A DNA stretch of 64,000 bases. Origin: Blastomussa wellsi. Taxonomy: Eukaryota; Cnidaria; Anthozoa; Scleractinia; Plerogyridae. Within the stretch, counting starts at the first letter, position 1. Each line of letters opens with the position of its first letter. A program made the position numbers and the translations under genes. The stretch is taken from contig OX393571.1 in assembly GCA_947652115.1 (NCBI GenBank), positions 11,534,004 through 11,598,003 of the forward strand. Direction: 5' to 3'. The notes below the pieces were generated by a model, which did not search any database, was not told the DNA's origin, and saw nothing but the letters and a program-made list of their open reading frames with translations. Shown here one piece after another: positions 33,737 to 45,800 of this stretch.

Positions 33737-36735
33737 TCCATGCTTAAAAGTGACTCTGAAATATGACAACAATAACTCTCAGTAACTTAATTTTTTACTA
33801 CAAAATGGCGCTTTTCCGTTTCCGTTTTCTTTTTTTTTTATTTACGTTTTACTTTCTTTATTATTTGTTCATGCGAACCTTATACTAAAACAAAAATATG
33901 TCATCGTCGTAAAAAGTGGGGTTGCTGAAGCACCCCCCCCCCCCCCCCAAGCCCCCCGGCTCCGCCGTCCCTGACACCAAAGACACTGTCCAAACTCTCC
34001 GTATAAATGAACGTCTCGGATTCATGTTTTATAGAAAAAAACTGAGATATGCAATTTAAAACCATCAGAGTCATGTGTAATGCCTCAATTGTAACCGAAG
34101 TTCGAACTGAAGAAACCTCACTCTCATTCTTTGAGTGAAACGGTCTCTCACTTAGGTATACGGGGAAGTCAAAACAACTTTCCACTCGGGCACAAAGAAG
34201 TGCCAGTCGTCCGCATAAACTGGCATCCGTATTATAGTGGGTAAGTTTAAGAAATTAGCTTTTCCTCGACTAATCAGTCCGCAATTGAATAAGCTGGTGT
34301 CCGCAAAGTTGGGTTGCAATGCGTTCCTTAACCGTTTTGCTCCCAGACGTGATTTGCAGATCTACACATTACCCGGGAGATAGATGATGAAAGCATAACG
34401 ACTCAATCAGAGGCTAGGGTGCTATATTGACCAAACTCCACATTCTCTTAACTAAGTGTAGAAGGAAATGTATAGCAGCTAGAAAGGAGAATTTCTAGGG
34501 TTAGATGACTATACTAGTTCACTGATGTAACAAAAGGGGCGTCTTCTTGAGTTACGCAGGCATGAGGTTTTGATCTCAAATTGAAAAAGTCGTACAGCTC
34601 TCTCTTGAATCATTTACTTAAAATATCTTGATCTTGCTGTTCTCGGTTTATCACGCGAATGAGAGAATCTCTAGTCATAATTTTAGCTTCGTTATGACGT
34701 AAAAAATGCATCAAAACCCGGTGATAGTTCCCTTGTTAATGTCGGTAGCAAATCATTGACATTGATCAGCACAGTCGCGAAGAACTCACGTTTTCGTTAA
34801 CAATATATATGGCTTGATATTAAAATATTTCCACGTTCACTTGGTGTCTAATATAAAGGAAGAAAAATTTGCATATAACCTGAACTATTCTAGACGAAAT
34901 ACGAGGTCGAAACAATTTGTATAGGTATAACAAGTTTCGCTTGTTCCAAGAACAGATTGATGAACCCTACGAAGGTATGGTACGCAGGTTCTACATATAA
35001 ACTATTAGGTTAGTCAATTGTTGACTTAGAAAAATATCAGATATTTTCGCTTTATTAGAGTTTTTTCTTCTCTCCAGACAAAAGCTATTGGCTTTGCCAG
35101 CTGGAAGAAGCTAATAACCTTCATTGCTTTTCGAATTGTCGATCTAGTGCTAATTTACGATCATGCGTTCCATTCAACAGTTGAATTTAGCTAAGATAAA
35201 CTACATTAATATTCATCGTAAAAACGAAAGCGTTTTTATAAGGGGCCTTATAAAAATAAGTATATCACCACGAAAAACAGAACGAGAAGGTCGGTGAATA
35301 AAAGATTTAAAGAACAGTTAACTGGTACGCCTTCCTCGTTGTAAAATAACGGAGAAATTTTCATGTTTGTAGTCTGAAATTCAGAATAATAATTATAATG
35401 CGTTTAGCTGTAGGTTAGCTCTGACATCTATTGACACACAGATTAAGTTAAGCTATTTGCGAGATTTATAATTAAAATATAATAAATTCATGTTTATCGT
35501 CGTCGACGTTGTTCTTGTACCTAATATCGATATTATTGGTTGAAGCCCTGCCACCTTTATGTTCGAAAGCGTCCACCTCGGAGGGCCAGTGGAATGCAAA
35601 CATTTCCGTCTGTTTTCGTCTTTTTCCCCAATACCTCTTTCATCGTTGTAAACGGTAAACTGATTTTTCCGAGACTGGAAAAATATTTTTTTTTGTATCG
35701 AAATATACCGTGGCAAAGAAGTCAGTGTGGGTAAATATTTGGAAGGGATGCCATTGTGTCTGAAAAATATAATGCGCACACAATGCTATGTTAACCACAA
35801 CGATATGATACACATTAACATGTATGCGAATATACTGCAAAGACATAAACAAACAAAAAGGGCTTTTCCGAAGGTATGTAACTGAAAGAAGTCGTCCGTA
35901 TATTTCGTTAGGTATACTAAATTTGAAAGCCCATGAGCTTGAACTCGGCGATATTCTCAATACATTGAGAAGGCTTACAAACGACGAACTCGGCGTAGCT
36001 GTATAGCTCCTTAAATTTTAACTCACAGGAGTGATCAGTATGTAATTTCTCCGTACATTATCAATACAGTGTCAACCAGAGAGGTAATGAGAATACAGAA
36101 GATCATCAACTAGGGAATATTGACTGATTATATCTAAGTTTAGTATGAATTGTATGTCAGCAAGGAGAATTACTATTCAGATCATGGTATTGGTACACTA
36201 TTGGAAGGGCTCAATGTTAAACTGCAAGAATTAATCTTTTGTTGATTTACTCTACAGAAGAATACTCCATGGCGACACAAGCTGTATTTTTCATTCATAA
36301 TCGCCATTGTTATCCTAATAATTTATTTAGGTAAGGTAACTCGTACAATATTGTTATTAGACAATAGGTGAAGACGACACAAAGTGCAAAAGACATAACA
36401 TTTAGTGTTTTAGAAAAATATTTTATTAACATAGTGAAACGGTAATAATAATTCAGAGTTTCTCTGTTTAATACTGCTGCATTGTAAAAATAGAAGTAAA
36501 ACATATTTTCTTAGTCACTTTTTATTTTAAACAAAAACAGAACATGGTCACGATATTTGTTCACAGTATCAAGTTTTTCGGAAGTCATAGGGGCTGCATA
36601 AAACCCACTAGATAGTGATTTATCCCATAAACAGCGCTGTTGAACGGACCCAACACGAAGGCTTTTCAATAAAACGGTTTAAATAGCGCCTCGGTGCGTC
36701 TTACACATGGTTTCTGTGAAGCAAACCACAAGCAA

Positions 36736-36781
36736 ACGGGGGAGGGAGGGAGGGAGGGAAGGAGGGGAGGGGAGGGGGAGA
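36736..36781 (+). repeat. G-rich tract, potential G-quadruplex
   Basis: More than eight runs of three or more G separated by A (GGGGGAGGGAGGGAGGGAGG) about 190 bases upstream of the 36963 open frame on the coding strand. Structure is inferred from the pattern only. Confidence 0.7.
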
Positions 36782-36822
36782 GTATGCACACCAATTCGGC
36801 CAGATCACGGAGACCTGTCGTG

Positions 36823-37011
36823 TGGCTCGTGTTTATTTAGTTTGTTTTTTTGTGTCATACTAAATCACTATATGAATCGCGTTTAGTTAGCTCGCTTTGT
36901 GTGTTCACACTAACTCACTCGTGTTTATTTAGTTTGTTTAGTGCGTCATATTAAATCCCTACATGACTCGCGTTTATTTACTTTGTGTGTTCATACCAAA
37001 TCACTATTATG
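36823..37011 (+). repeat. about 47-bp tandem repeat, four degenerate copies, overlapping the ORF start
   Basis: Each unit begins like CTCGTGTTTATTTAGTTTG and ends near CATACTAAATCACTA. Units start near 36824, 36873, 36918 and 36964. The ATG of the 36963 frame lies in the last unit. Confidence 0.8.
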
Positions 37012-38021
37012 ACTATGCTCTGGCAATTTTAGGCTTCAATTTTACAAGGAACCTTCGTGTGAACGACCCTTCTGGCTACCTCTTCATAAAAGCCCTTCCA
37101 CCAAATGAAAGCCGTCAGATTCCTAAAGGGACAAATATCAGCTCCTGTTTAAAGGACGCATTCAAAGACTTCTTACTAGTAATTGTCTTCAATTATCCAT
37201 TCTACGACAGTATACCTTATCTGGTTGCACTGTATAAACCTGCCTTCCCTCATCTGTTATTCTGCGGGCCGCCTCACAATTCAACGTTCCCAGGGATTCT
37301 CAAGGTCGAAATCATCAAAGGATTTCTCGGGTACGAGTGTCTTGGTAGAGCAATTCGGCAACATCCGGGACATAAGGGGTATTTCTACATCAGCGATGAC
37401 GTCATACTCAAATATTGGAATTTCCCGGATTTTGACATGGGAAGGATTTGGGAGTCGTCCTTTCTTGTTTCCAATCCACTTAATGAACCCCCAAGAGATA
37501 ATTGGTACTGGTGGAAAACTCCGTTCGGTTTGAATAGATGCCGAGAGGCTTGTGACGAAGTGGCGAAAATAACCTTAGACAAGGCGGAACTCAACGGAAC
37601 ACATCTTTTAAATACACTTTTAAAGAATGGTAATGGAACACTCGAATGCTTTGGCAGTCGTTCTGACTTTCTATTCATTCCTCAAAAGCACGCCCAAGCG
37701 TTCTCAATACTTTCAGAAACATTTTACAAACAAAAGGTTTTCCTAGAAATTGCGGTGCCGACTATTAATCGCCTTCTAGAACGAAACGATAACATTGTTC
37801 GTCTTCCAGGTTATTACATTCCAAGCAGAATAGGGGATCCTGAAATGAGTGACAGCCGGTTTTTCTGGTATGTTTACTTCTTGCACAACGAGTACTACTT
37901 CATTCATCCATTTAAACTTCATCGTGGCGGACTTGACAGCAAGTTTAGCTTAGTCATGTTTAAAGCTATTTTTATTGATAAAATCAAGGCGCTCATGAAC
38001 TGCAAGCCAACACTATTGTAA
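36963..38021 (+). CDS. 352-codon ORF, probable secretory-pathway glycosyltransferase-like protein (STELLO/DUF288-like?)
   Basis: By far the longest open frame in the window, with no intron. Features: YFYISDDVILKYWNF (residues 140-154) with an Asp-Asp pair like the DxD metal site of many glycosyltransferases, a Trp-rich DNWYWW segment (179-184), SRSDFLFIPQ (232-241), EIAVPTINR, and YYFIHPFKLHRGG near the end. There are N-glycosylation sequons at about 48, 58, 106, 211 and 224 and several Cys, fitting a lumenal protein. No N-terminal signal anchor is obvious. The first 23 codons lie in a tandem repeat, and an acceptor (CAATTTTAG|GC, 37032) enters the frame in phase 1, so this may be the last exon of a longer gene, or a retrocopy. 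A plus-strand AATAAA occurs at 38627. The family name is a guess from the SDD context; coding status is much surer. Confidence 0.75.
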   Translation: MTRVYLLCVFIPNHYYDYALAILGFNFTRNLRVNDPSGYLFIKALPPNESRQIPKGTNISSCLKDAFKDFLLVIVFNYPFYDSIPYLVALYKPAFPHLLFCGPPHNSTFPGILKVEIIKGFLGYECLGRAIRQHPGHKGYFYISDDVILKYWNFPDFDMGRIWESSFLVSNPLNEPPRDNWYWWKTPFGLNRCREACDEVAKITLDKAELNGTHLLNTLLKNGNGTLECFGSRSDFLFIPQKHAQAFSILSETFYKQKVFLEIAVPTINRLLERNDNIVRLPGYYIPSRIGDPEMSDSRFFWYVYFLHNEYYFIHPFKLHRGGLDSKFSLVMFKAIFIDKIKALMNCKPTLL

Positions 38022-38304
38022 TCAGGTACCTCAGTAGGGCAAAAAATACCAGGCTTTTTTGGAATTTGTCATTGTACATACAAAGTATGTGCGCCGTATG
38101 TCCACTCCTGAGAGAAGGGTTGATTACTCGGACCCGGAATAGTTGGGGAATGTATGTTTGGGGGAGGGGGGAGGGGTGTTCATTTCCATACATGTATAAG
38201 TTAAGGTAGATAAAAAAATTAAAGTAGAGACTTCTTCTATGTATGGTTTTAAATATTTCAAAACAGTTTGATTTTCATTTCCCTATGTTTCAGTCTGTGT
38301 AATA

Positions 38305-38410
38305 GCCTAGTGGCCCATCAGGCCGGAGCTTATCCCGGTTTCCTTAGCATGAAGCGACAGAGAGTATTTCTACAACCCCCTGGATGGGATATCAGCCTAT
38401 CCCTTTGTTT
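38305..38410 (-). mobile_element. tRNA-derived SINE family 1, tail fragment
   Basis: GGCCCATCAGGCCGGAGCTT and ATCCCGGTTTCCTTAGCATG plus CCTGGATGGGAT match the 3' part of the SINE seen more fully at 47751-48160 and 59565-60040. Confidence 0.7.
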
Positions 38411-39429
38411 CAGATTATGGTAATAATCACGAGGCACCAAATTTCCTCAATCCTTGTTTAAACGTTTATCAGATGTGGCATCCAGAGAAAAACTTTGGCT
38501 TTCCTCCCATCTTTAAAGTAAAGACAATGACCCAGTTGTTGAATAGATCGATTTAATGTCGACAAAATCTTCATTTCTGAGAATGCTTTTTTTTGTTACT
38601 TCACAAAAGGTAATTTAATTTACGTGAATAAATTGGTGCTATTTAGTAAGAGTAACATTTATAACATACCTGTTCAACGATTAAAGGAAAAATACATGAT
38701 TGTATTTCCATAAGCGTACGGGCAATTTTTTGCTAGGAGAGGGGGGGGGGGGGGGGTGAATCAGTTGCCCAAAAACTCTCCCAAGTTGCCTTGCCCAAAG
38801 TTCTTGTCGCACAAAAATTTCGAGTTGACCAAAATTTGGGGGGGGGGGGAGGGGGGGTGCTGCAGCCCCACCGACCCTCCCCGGCCTGTACGCCTATTGT
38901 TCTTTCCATAACACGTTTCCCACTACTTTCTGCCCTTCGCCATGTGCCAAACTGAAGCGAATTCAAATGTTAATAAACCAGAAAAATCATTAGAACCTTT
39001 CTATTTTTACTTTTACTTTTCTATTCTACTTGTAAGTTATTCTGTGTGGCAAGATAATAAAATAAAATAAAAATAAATTTAAAAAAAATTTCCAAATAAT
39101 ATTATTGATATTCTCTGTAAAAATCTTTCCCTGTCGGATCAAATTGTTGTAAAACGTATTAGAATTTTTCTATTTTTACTTTTCCCAAATAATAGTTTTG
39201 GTATTCTCTATAAGAGTCCTTCCCTATTGGAACAAGCTGTTGTTAAACTAACGGACATACAGTCCAAAAAGAATTATCCAAAACCAATGAGAAAATATTA
39301 AATTAAAGTGTTAGTGAAAATTAGAAATGGTTAAAAAGTGCAATATGTCTAAGAAAACTAATCAAAACCCTGGTAAGCGATACCGGGTGCTCGAGTAAAA
39401 TATTATAACAAACTAAGACGATCGATGAC

Positions 39430-39770
39430 ATGACTGACTTACTGACGGACGGACGGAACAACGGTCTGAACTACGGATGGACAGACTGACTGACGCAATA
39501 ACTGACTGGCTTACTGACGGACAGACAAAACAACGGACTGAACTACGGACGGGCGGACTGACGGATGGACTGACGCACTGACTGACTGGCTTACTGACGG
39601 ACGGACGAAACGGACGGACTGACTAACGGACAGACGGACGCAAAGACGGACTGACTGACAAACAGCCTGACTGACGGACTGACTGACCTAACGTAATAAA
39701 GCTTACTCTTCAACAATTTGGGTAGACGGACTGATGGACGGGCTGAGGGACTGATTGACAGCCTCGCATG
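39430..39770. repeat. GACTGACG/GACGGACG simple repeat
   Basis: About 340 bases of CGGACGGACTGAC-type units directly downstream of the right RPTP stop codon, hence in its 3' UTR on the minus strand. Same motif class as 13325-13680. Confidence 0.93.
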
Positions 39771-39775
39771 ACTCT

Positions 39776-39856
39776 TCAACAATCCGCAAAGTTTGAATAG
39801 GCGTTAAAAGAATCCAGGTATGCTAGGATTGTCTTGTAACAGAACGTGTATTTCTC
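39776..39856 (-). CDS. right RPTP: terminal exon
   Basis: Acceptor GGTCTTTCAG is followed by [17 protein letters not shown], the standard last helix of an RPTP D2, then NAYSNFADC and TGA. It joins in phase 0 to KRPGAVDTL at 40299. The stop codon is followed at once by a GTCA/GTCC-type simple repeat, so the 3' UTR is largely satellite. Confidence 0.9.
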   Translation of the reverse strand, partial: EKYTFCYKTILAYLDSFNAYSNFADC

Positions 39857-42800
39857 CTGAAAGACCAACAGAATTGGCACCTATGCCTAAGATAGATAAC
39901 TCGTCCAGGCTGAGCGCACACTAGAAAGTTATTTGATAAAGGTGAAATGTTCAATCATAATACCAGCGTGGGACAGAACAAATCTGAGTCCGACATCCGA
40001 CAGGATTCGAACTTATGACCTCCCAGATACCAATCGGGCGCTCTAACCAACTGAGCTACGAGAACTCTTGGTGAGCTAACAACTTTGCAATTATGTCAAC
40101 AAAGTCAGGTCTGTTTACACTCCATAATTTTGTTAGCTAGGGTATCTTTTTAAAAGCACCTAGTAAATCTGAATGAACCTGAATCACAGCTTACATCATG
40201 TTCATCATCATCATGTTCCATATACACGGTCGTCTTTGTAAAGGTGTTGTAAACAACACTAAACAACACTGTATAGTAAAGAACACCAAGTAGCTTACCA
40301 GAGTGTCGACAGCACCAGGTCTCTTGGCTCGGATCAGTTTAATTGTCTGAAACACATCAACTGTTTGCTCGATCTTAACTCGCTCAATCACTGACATTAT
40401 GGTGGACACACAACCACTACGACCAACACCATCACTGCAGAAAAATATATTAGTAGACAAACGTTCATTAATGTTAGCGCGTTAATTTGAAGGGAAAGTC
40501 CTGATTCTTCCAAAGAGATGGGATGAACCTGAAAAATTCGTGGTTGGGATATTCAAGCTGAAACATGGATGGACATTTACAGTAACATGTCGCAGATCGA
40601 CCATTTTCGAACCATATAGCAACGACAAGTCCCCAAAGTTTCGACGCACACGAGGAAGCGAGCCCCTGCAACACGTTCCTGTTTAATTTTCTTGCGATTT
40701 TGACTCTGTTACACTATTGCTTCGAAACGTGAGAGTAAAAGGTTTGAAAATATCGTGCAGTTACGTCGTTTCTTCTGTTGATTTGTCAGTACAAGTGCTG
40801 AGTATTATTTAGGGGTATTCATCAGTCGTTTATTCAGCCAACACCTCATCATAAAGTGATAGGCCTGGTGTATAAAGTGCACAAATATACTTAATTACAA
40901 AAGAAAACAGCCGCCAAAAAAATCTGCTATTCACCTGCACTGAAAAACAATGACGCCATTTCCGGTTTGTTGCTGAGACCGCTGTATAGCATTCAACAAG
41001 TCGAGGATTTCCTGAGGATCTGGGCACGAGTCATGGTTGGACCATCCAGTGAACTGTAAATGGTTTACAGTTGATTGTTTCTTGGGAGGCTAAGAAATGT
41101 GAACAAGCAATGTTTAAGATACGAAAAAGAAGGAGACTAACAGAAAATGAAAGACCGTGGATGCTTGCCATTTACACAAACCATCGGTTGGAAATTTTAC
41201 GCACGCGTAAACATTTCATAACAAATCTTCTTTACAGAAAAGAGGAAGAGATTCAATACATACTCTAGTTCACTAACAAGTCTGAAAGAAATTCAACAAG
41301 TTCATTCAACCCCAAGCAGTAGTTCATGCCACACGTTCCAAACAGAATGATGCGAACCATCTGATATTCCAACCGGAATTTCCTTTCTTTTACGTGTAAA
41401 TGGCACGCCATCCCTGTAGGAGTTACCATTATGTATGTCAGGATATAGTTAACAAATCGACCACATTTTTTATGGTCTACACTCTCATAAACCATAGCTC
41501 TCGACCAATGAGGGCGCGAGAATTCTCTCGGTTATTTTTATAAAGCTATACCCCTTATTCCAAAATGGCCGCTGATTTATGCACATATAAATTCGCCCTT
41601 TTGGCTTTTAGTCTCATTTTCAAGTAATAATTATTTTGAATTTTGTTCATGCTATCGAGGCAAGAAGGGCTACTTAACAGAATGATTAATAGGCCGCCAT
41701 TATGGAATAAGGTGTACATATTTATAACCTGTTTTCGGTGAACGACTTTTTCCTTCATTCGGAACTACAGGGACTTTGGGGAAATCATTTTTTAGTGTTT
41801 GAGCGGTAAGTGATTATTTTCTCGCAGACCTTCGTTTACTTTATTTGACTTAACACTATTTTCAGAAAAGGAAAAGTTCCAGAGTAATTTCAATAACTAG
41901 TATTACATTACTTGATTAGCGTTCTTACCACATATACCACACATCTTTTATTATTATCTAATCAGACAAAAGGCATAGTAAGACATGCCCAGCCAGTTAA
42001 CTTCATTAACAGGTTTTATTGGATCCTCGATGCCGTAGAGCCCTTACACAATTTAGGGTGATTTTCGGTTACAATGTAGGTTATTTAAGGCCCGGGTCAA
42101 ACGCCGTACTTCACATAAGCCAAACCCAATTCAACCAATTCATTTATTTGGAGCGGCCGAGTCGTTCTTCACGCCTGGCCAGCCGTGAATAACGCCTGAA
42201 GACCGACTTTGGGTCAAACGCCGATCTTCACATAAGTCGAAACAAATGCACAACCAAAGTCCAAAGGCGCCATTTTGACTTTACCCTGAAAAACCACTGA
42301 CCAACAAGACCGCTTTTGTTATTTCATTGGTGTAGCAGTTTGGTAGGACTGAACAAGTTCGACGTTTGACTCAAACAGGCGTTCTCTTAATTATTCGAGT
42401 CGAACCAAACTGTCATTAGGTTCGGCTCATGTGAAGTACGGCGTTTGACCCGGGCCTAAGGCGTCAAACTTTGACCTCAAAATGCATTGACTTTACACCC
42501 CCGTACCGCACCAAAGCTAATTTTTACACACTGAAAGTACTCGTCCCCTCCAAAAACATCCCCTCTACTAAGAAAAAATCCAACCTCTGCTTTCAGTAAA
42601 CTAAACATCCTGGTCTTGATGCTGTTTGAAGTGTTTTCTGACAGAGTTTGCAAAGTGATGCCACCATGCTTGACGGATCCTCCAGAAGGCCAGTATTGTG
42701 GGTAACTCTACATAGAGAAATAAAACAAGACGATTTTTATCCCAGATATACGAATGCTTGGCGATACGTAAAGGAATGTAAAACTCCATAAAACAAAATT

Positions 42801-45800
42801 ATGACTCAGATTGATTACTCTTGCATTAAAATAGGAAATCTACAAGACTGTCATAATGTTAAACATGACATCAATTATTATAACAAGCACATTTCAGGGG
42901 TACCCAACGAGTCTGTTCCTCACTTTATCTGTTTCCCATCGCAAATGTTGCTGGCTGGCAAAAACTTTGCATCACGCGCCTCTATTATTGTTATTGTTAT
43001 CATAAAAAGCGATTGTACAAAAAATAACGAACCCCAAAGAAAGAAAAATTAGCGAGGAGTATATTTTCGTAAAGATGTCACCTGCTTGAAGCATTCAACG
43101 TCGCTGGAAACAGATAAAATATGTCGGTCGCTAACACTCGCTTTTTCGGGGTCCCCAAAAATGGCGGTTTGACTCGCGATGCATAATGGGGGGGTCAGAT
43201 TCTTTAAGTAATGTTCTCTCAAGGGAGGTGTCACCGAAAAACTACTACTTTTGCGCCAGCTGATTGAAACTCGGAAGGGCCACTGGGTCTCGTTGAGGAG
43301 AGCGGATTTCAAGGGTTTTCAGTACCATTTCCGCGCGTTTGTTGTTTGTTCTAATTGCTGGCTGTGAAAAAATTATGGATCCTGTGTTGGCAAAAAGGAA
43401 CAGATAAATTTTTCCCAGCAACACTCAAGAACACCTGTTCTAATATCATATATTTTCATCCATTTGGTTAAAAGAATGCATTTTGCCATAGTTTGTTCGT
43501 TGGGTGTCCCTGACACTTGTTGATTTTAGCAGTTTTTAGACGTACATAATAGCAAAAACAAATCTAAGGAGATCTGCTTGGAAACGTTTGAGAAAAACTT
43601 TCTGGGATCTTTGCCAAAAATATTTCTGAAGTTTAATGAGAGGAAAGTAAGAAAAATAAAAGGTAATAAATAATAAATATGAAACTTGAAACAAAACTAG
43701 AATCTCGAAACTTCAAGAAAAGAACATAAGGTGCAAGTTGTGTCTACAAGAGTGAAATCTACCTCTTCCCCTTCTTCCAAGTTGTTCAACATCACAACTG
43801 TGCCAATGTCATACTGTGATATCATGCGCCAGAAGTCTTCAACGGTGTTATCCAATGGGGCTTGGGTCAGGATATACGCGTTTCGTCGTCTGTAATCCTG
43901 TAAAGATTGAAGGAAAAATTATAAACTGTTAAAAAAGAAAAACTGTTATTTTCAGCCGATTTTAAAAGTCCACCCTGGATAGAGGACCCGCATGGAAACC
44001 AACTGAGGCTGATGTGACTTCCTGCCTAAATATCATTATTTGTTGTATTTTATTTGGAATAAAAAGCCATTTCGAAAATAAAAGTTAATAACTGTCACAC
44101 GGTTCGTACTCTTTTGAGCTTTTGAAATTCCATGACTTTCCAAGACCTTTTCCGTGACTTCTCCAAGTTTTTAATGGCCTAAATTTGAGCATTTTCTAGG
44201 AAAGCATCTTTTATTTTGGGTGTATTTTTACAATTTCTTCGCAAAAAACCTAATTGATTAATTGTACTCTTTTAACAAACATAATTCTCCATGATTTTCC
44301 ATGACCCACACTTAAATTCCATGACTTTCCAGGCCCAGGCCTGGAAAATGAAATTCTAAAATTCCATGACTTCCCAGGTTTTCAATGACCTGTACGAACC
44401 CTGTGTCAGCAATCCTTTTCTTGAGAGGAAGCAATTCAACTTGAGGGGGCTCAAGCAACCAACAACGATGCCTTCTTTCTGGTCAAACGCTTCGAAAGAT
44501 AATCTTGGGATGGGCCACCCCTCAAAGCATTTGCAATAAGCATCTCTAAACAAACATTTTGAAGGATTGGACTCAATCTGCGTTATCCCCCACCTTCCCC
44601 TTTCTGCTTTAAAGTTTCTTATAGCAAAGATAGCTATCATTCTGTCTCTTTTCCAAACAAAAACTATTATGCAAAGGTTGACAGGATTGATGTAGATTTT
44701 TGTTGCTATGGTTACCTTCTTATTCGTCCTTTTAGACAAATTATTTTTGGGCGTCTGGGCGTCGGCGCCCAGCCTTCGAACATATTCATAGGTAGCGTTC
44801 CTTTAAACCAATCTAAAACCGGATTTTGCGATCGAAAATTAGATTCCCGTTCCATTTATGGCGAAACCAATCTTAGATTGCAATCTAAACAATCCACCTC
44901 CGAACGTGGATCGTTCGGATTGGTAACTGAAACTGGTTTCAGATTTTCGTTCCATTTGAGAAAAAAGCGAGTGTCGCTCGGCGAACTAAGCCCGATAATA
45001 AAGTTCTTATCTTATTTATCTTATCTTATCTTAAATATTATCGCAATCATAAACTCTGTTGATCTATCAGATATGAAAACACCATTATTTCCAATCGTAA
45101 TGTATGTACTCACGTCAACAAAAGAGGCGTTGATGTAATCCTTATGTGGTTCAGAAGAACTCAGGAACACTCGAGCACTATCCACTAGTATGGCAACGAA
45201 AAACAGTGATTAGGCTTTCAGAATTTACCAAGGTAAAGTGTAATGTAAATAGCAATTTACTAATGCAACACAGAAGAGCTCTCAGGTCTGAAATACATAT
45301 ATCTGTGGAGGAAAACACTCACATGGCAAAATATTAGGAAATCTGTTCTTGGTGATGTTGGAAGGCTGAAATGCTGCTTCTGATTCCTCCCCTGATAACT
45401 GGCACTCACTGACGAGTTGCAGACGCTAGAAAAACAAAAACATTTAATGTTGCCTGTTGTCTTTTGCCCCCAAAGTAGGAAACTGAAAACAGCCAGTAGA
45501 AAATTGATGGAATTGTGGTATCGAGAGGCCAACAAGAAGCCGGGTACCTTAAATTCTTGAGAATATCCAGTTAGTTTTGAAGACTTCTGAACTCTGGCAA
45601 GCGTGTTCATTGTAATTCGTAAGTTATGAGGCGCAATCTCTGTTTTTCCGCAGGTCAAAGCTTCCACTACTGCTTGATGCAAAAACACGTACTGGTCCTA
45701 CACAAAAATAAAATTATGGAAAGGTAACACTATTGAGAATAACTACTTTTTCAAAACACCAACATCATCATTAACAAAATAAAAGGGGCAAACTCATGAC

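Larger units (their letters stand above)
29882..36822. other. intergenic region between the left RPTP and the 36963 ORF
   Basis: About 7 kb with no gene I can support on either strand. Contains the palindromic elements at 32655-32857 and 33578-33736, an ATTAAT-rich patch near 32430-32500, a poly-C run near 33932 and a G-rich run at 36736-36781. The promoter of the left RPTP should be near its right-hand end of transcription (beyond 29881), but I see no clear core element. Confidence 0.5.
38022..39775. other. flank between the ORF and the right RPTP stop codon
   Basis: No gene seen. Holds a minus-strand SINE tail (38305-38410), poly-G repeats at 38735-38870 related to 20225-20345, A+T-rich sequence, and the simple repeat described separately. 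Confidence 0.55.

Noticed and set aside
39591..39782. Minus-strand open frame rich in SVSPSVRP.
   Set aside because: Simple repeat downstream of the right RPTP stop; frame differs from the terminal exon.
39990..40075. Apparent tRNA gene on the minus strand (GTAGCTCAGTTGG, GTTCGAATCC).
   Set aside because: The acceptor stem pairs poorly and the same non-tRNA body follows in a second copy at 47290-47425, so it is a tRNA-derived SINE.
41335..41425. Minus-strand stretch reading [12 protein letters not shown] after an acceptor-like CCTACAG, resembling the strand before the D2 WPD loop.
   Set aside because: No donor in the required phase follows it, and joining it to FTGW at 41053 breaks the frame. 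The 36-nt exon 41729-41764 fits with phase 0 at both ends.
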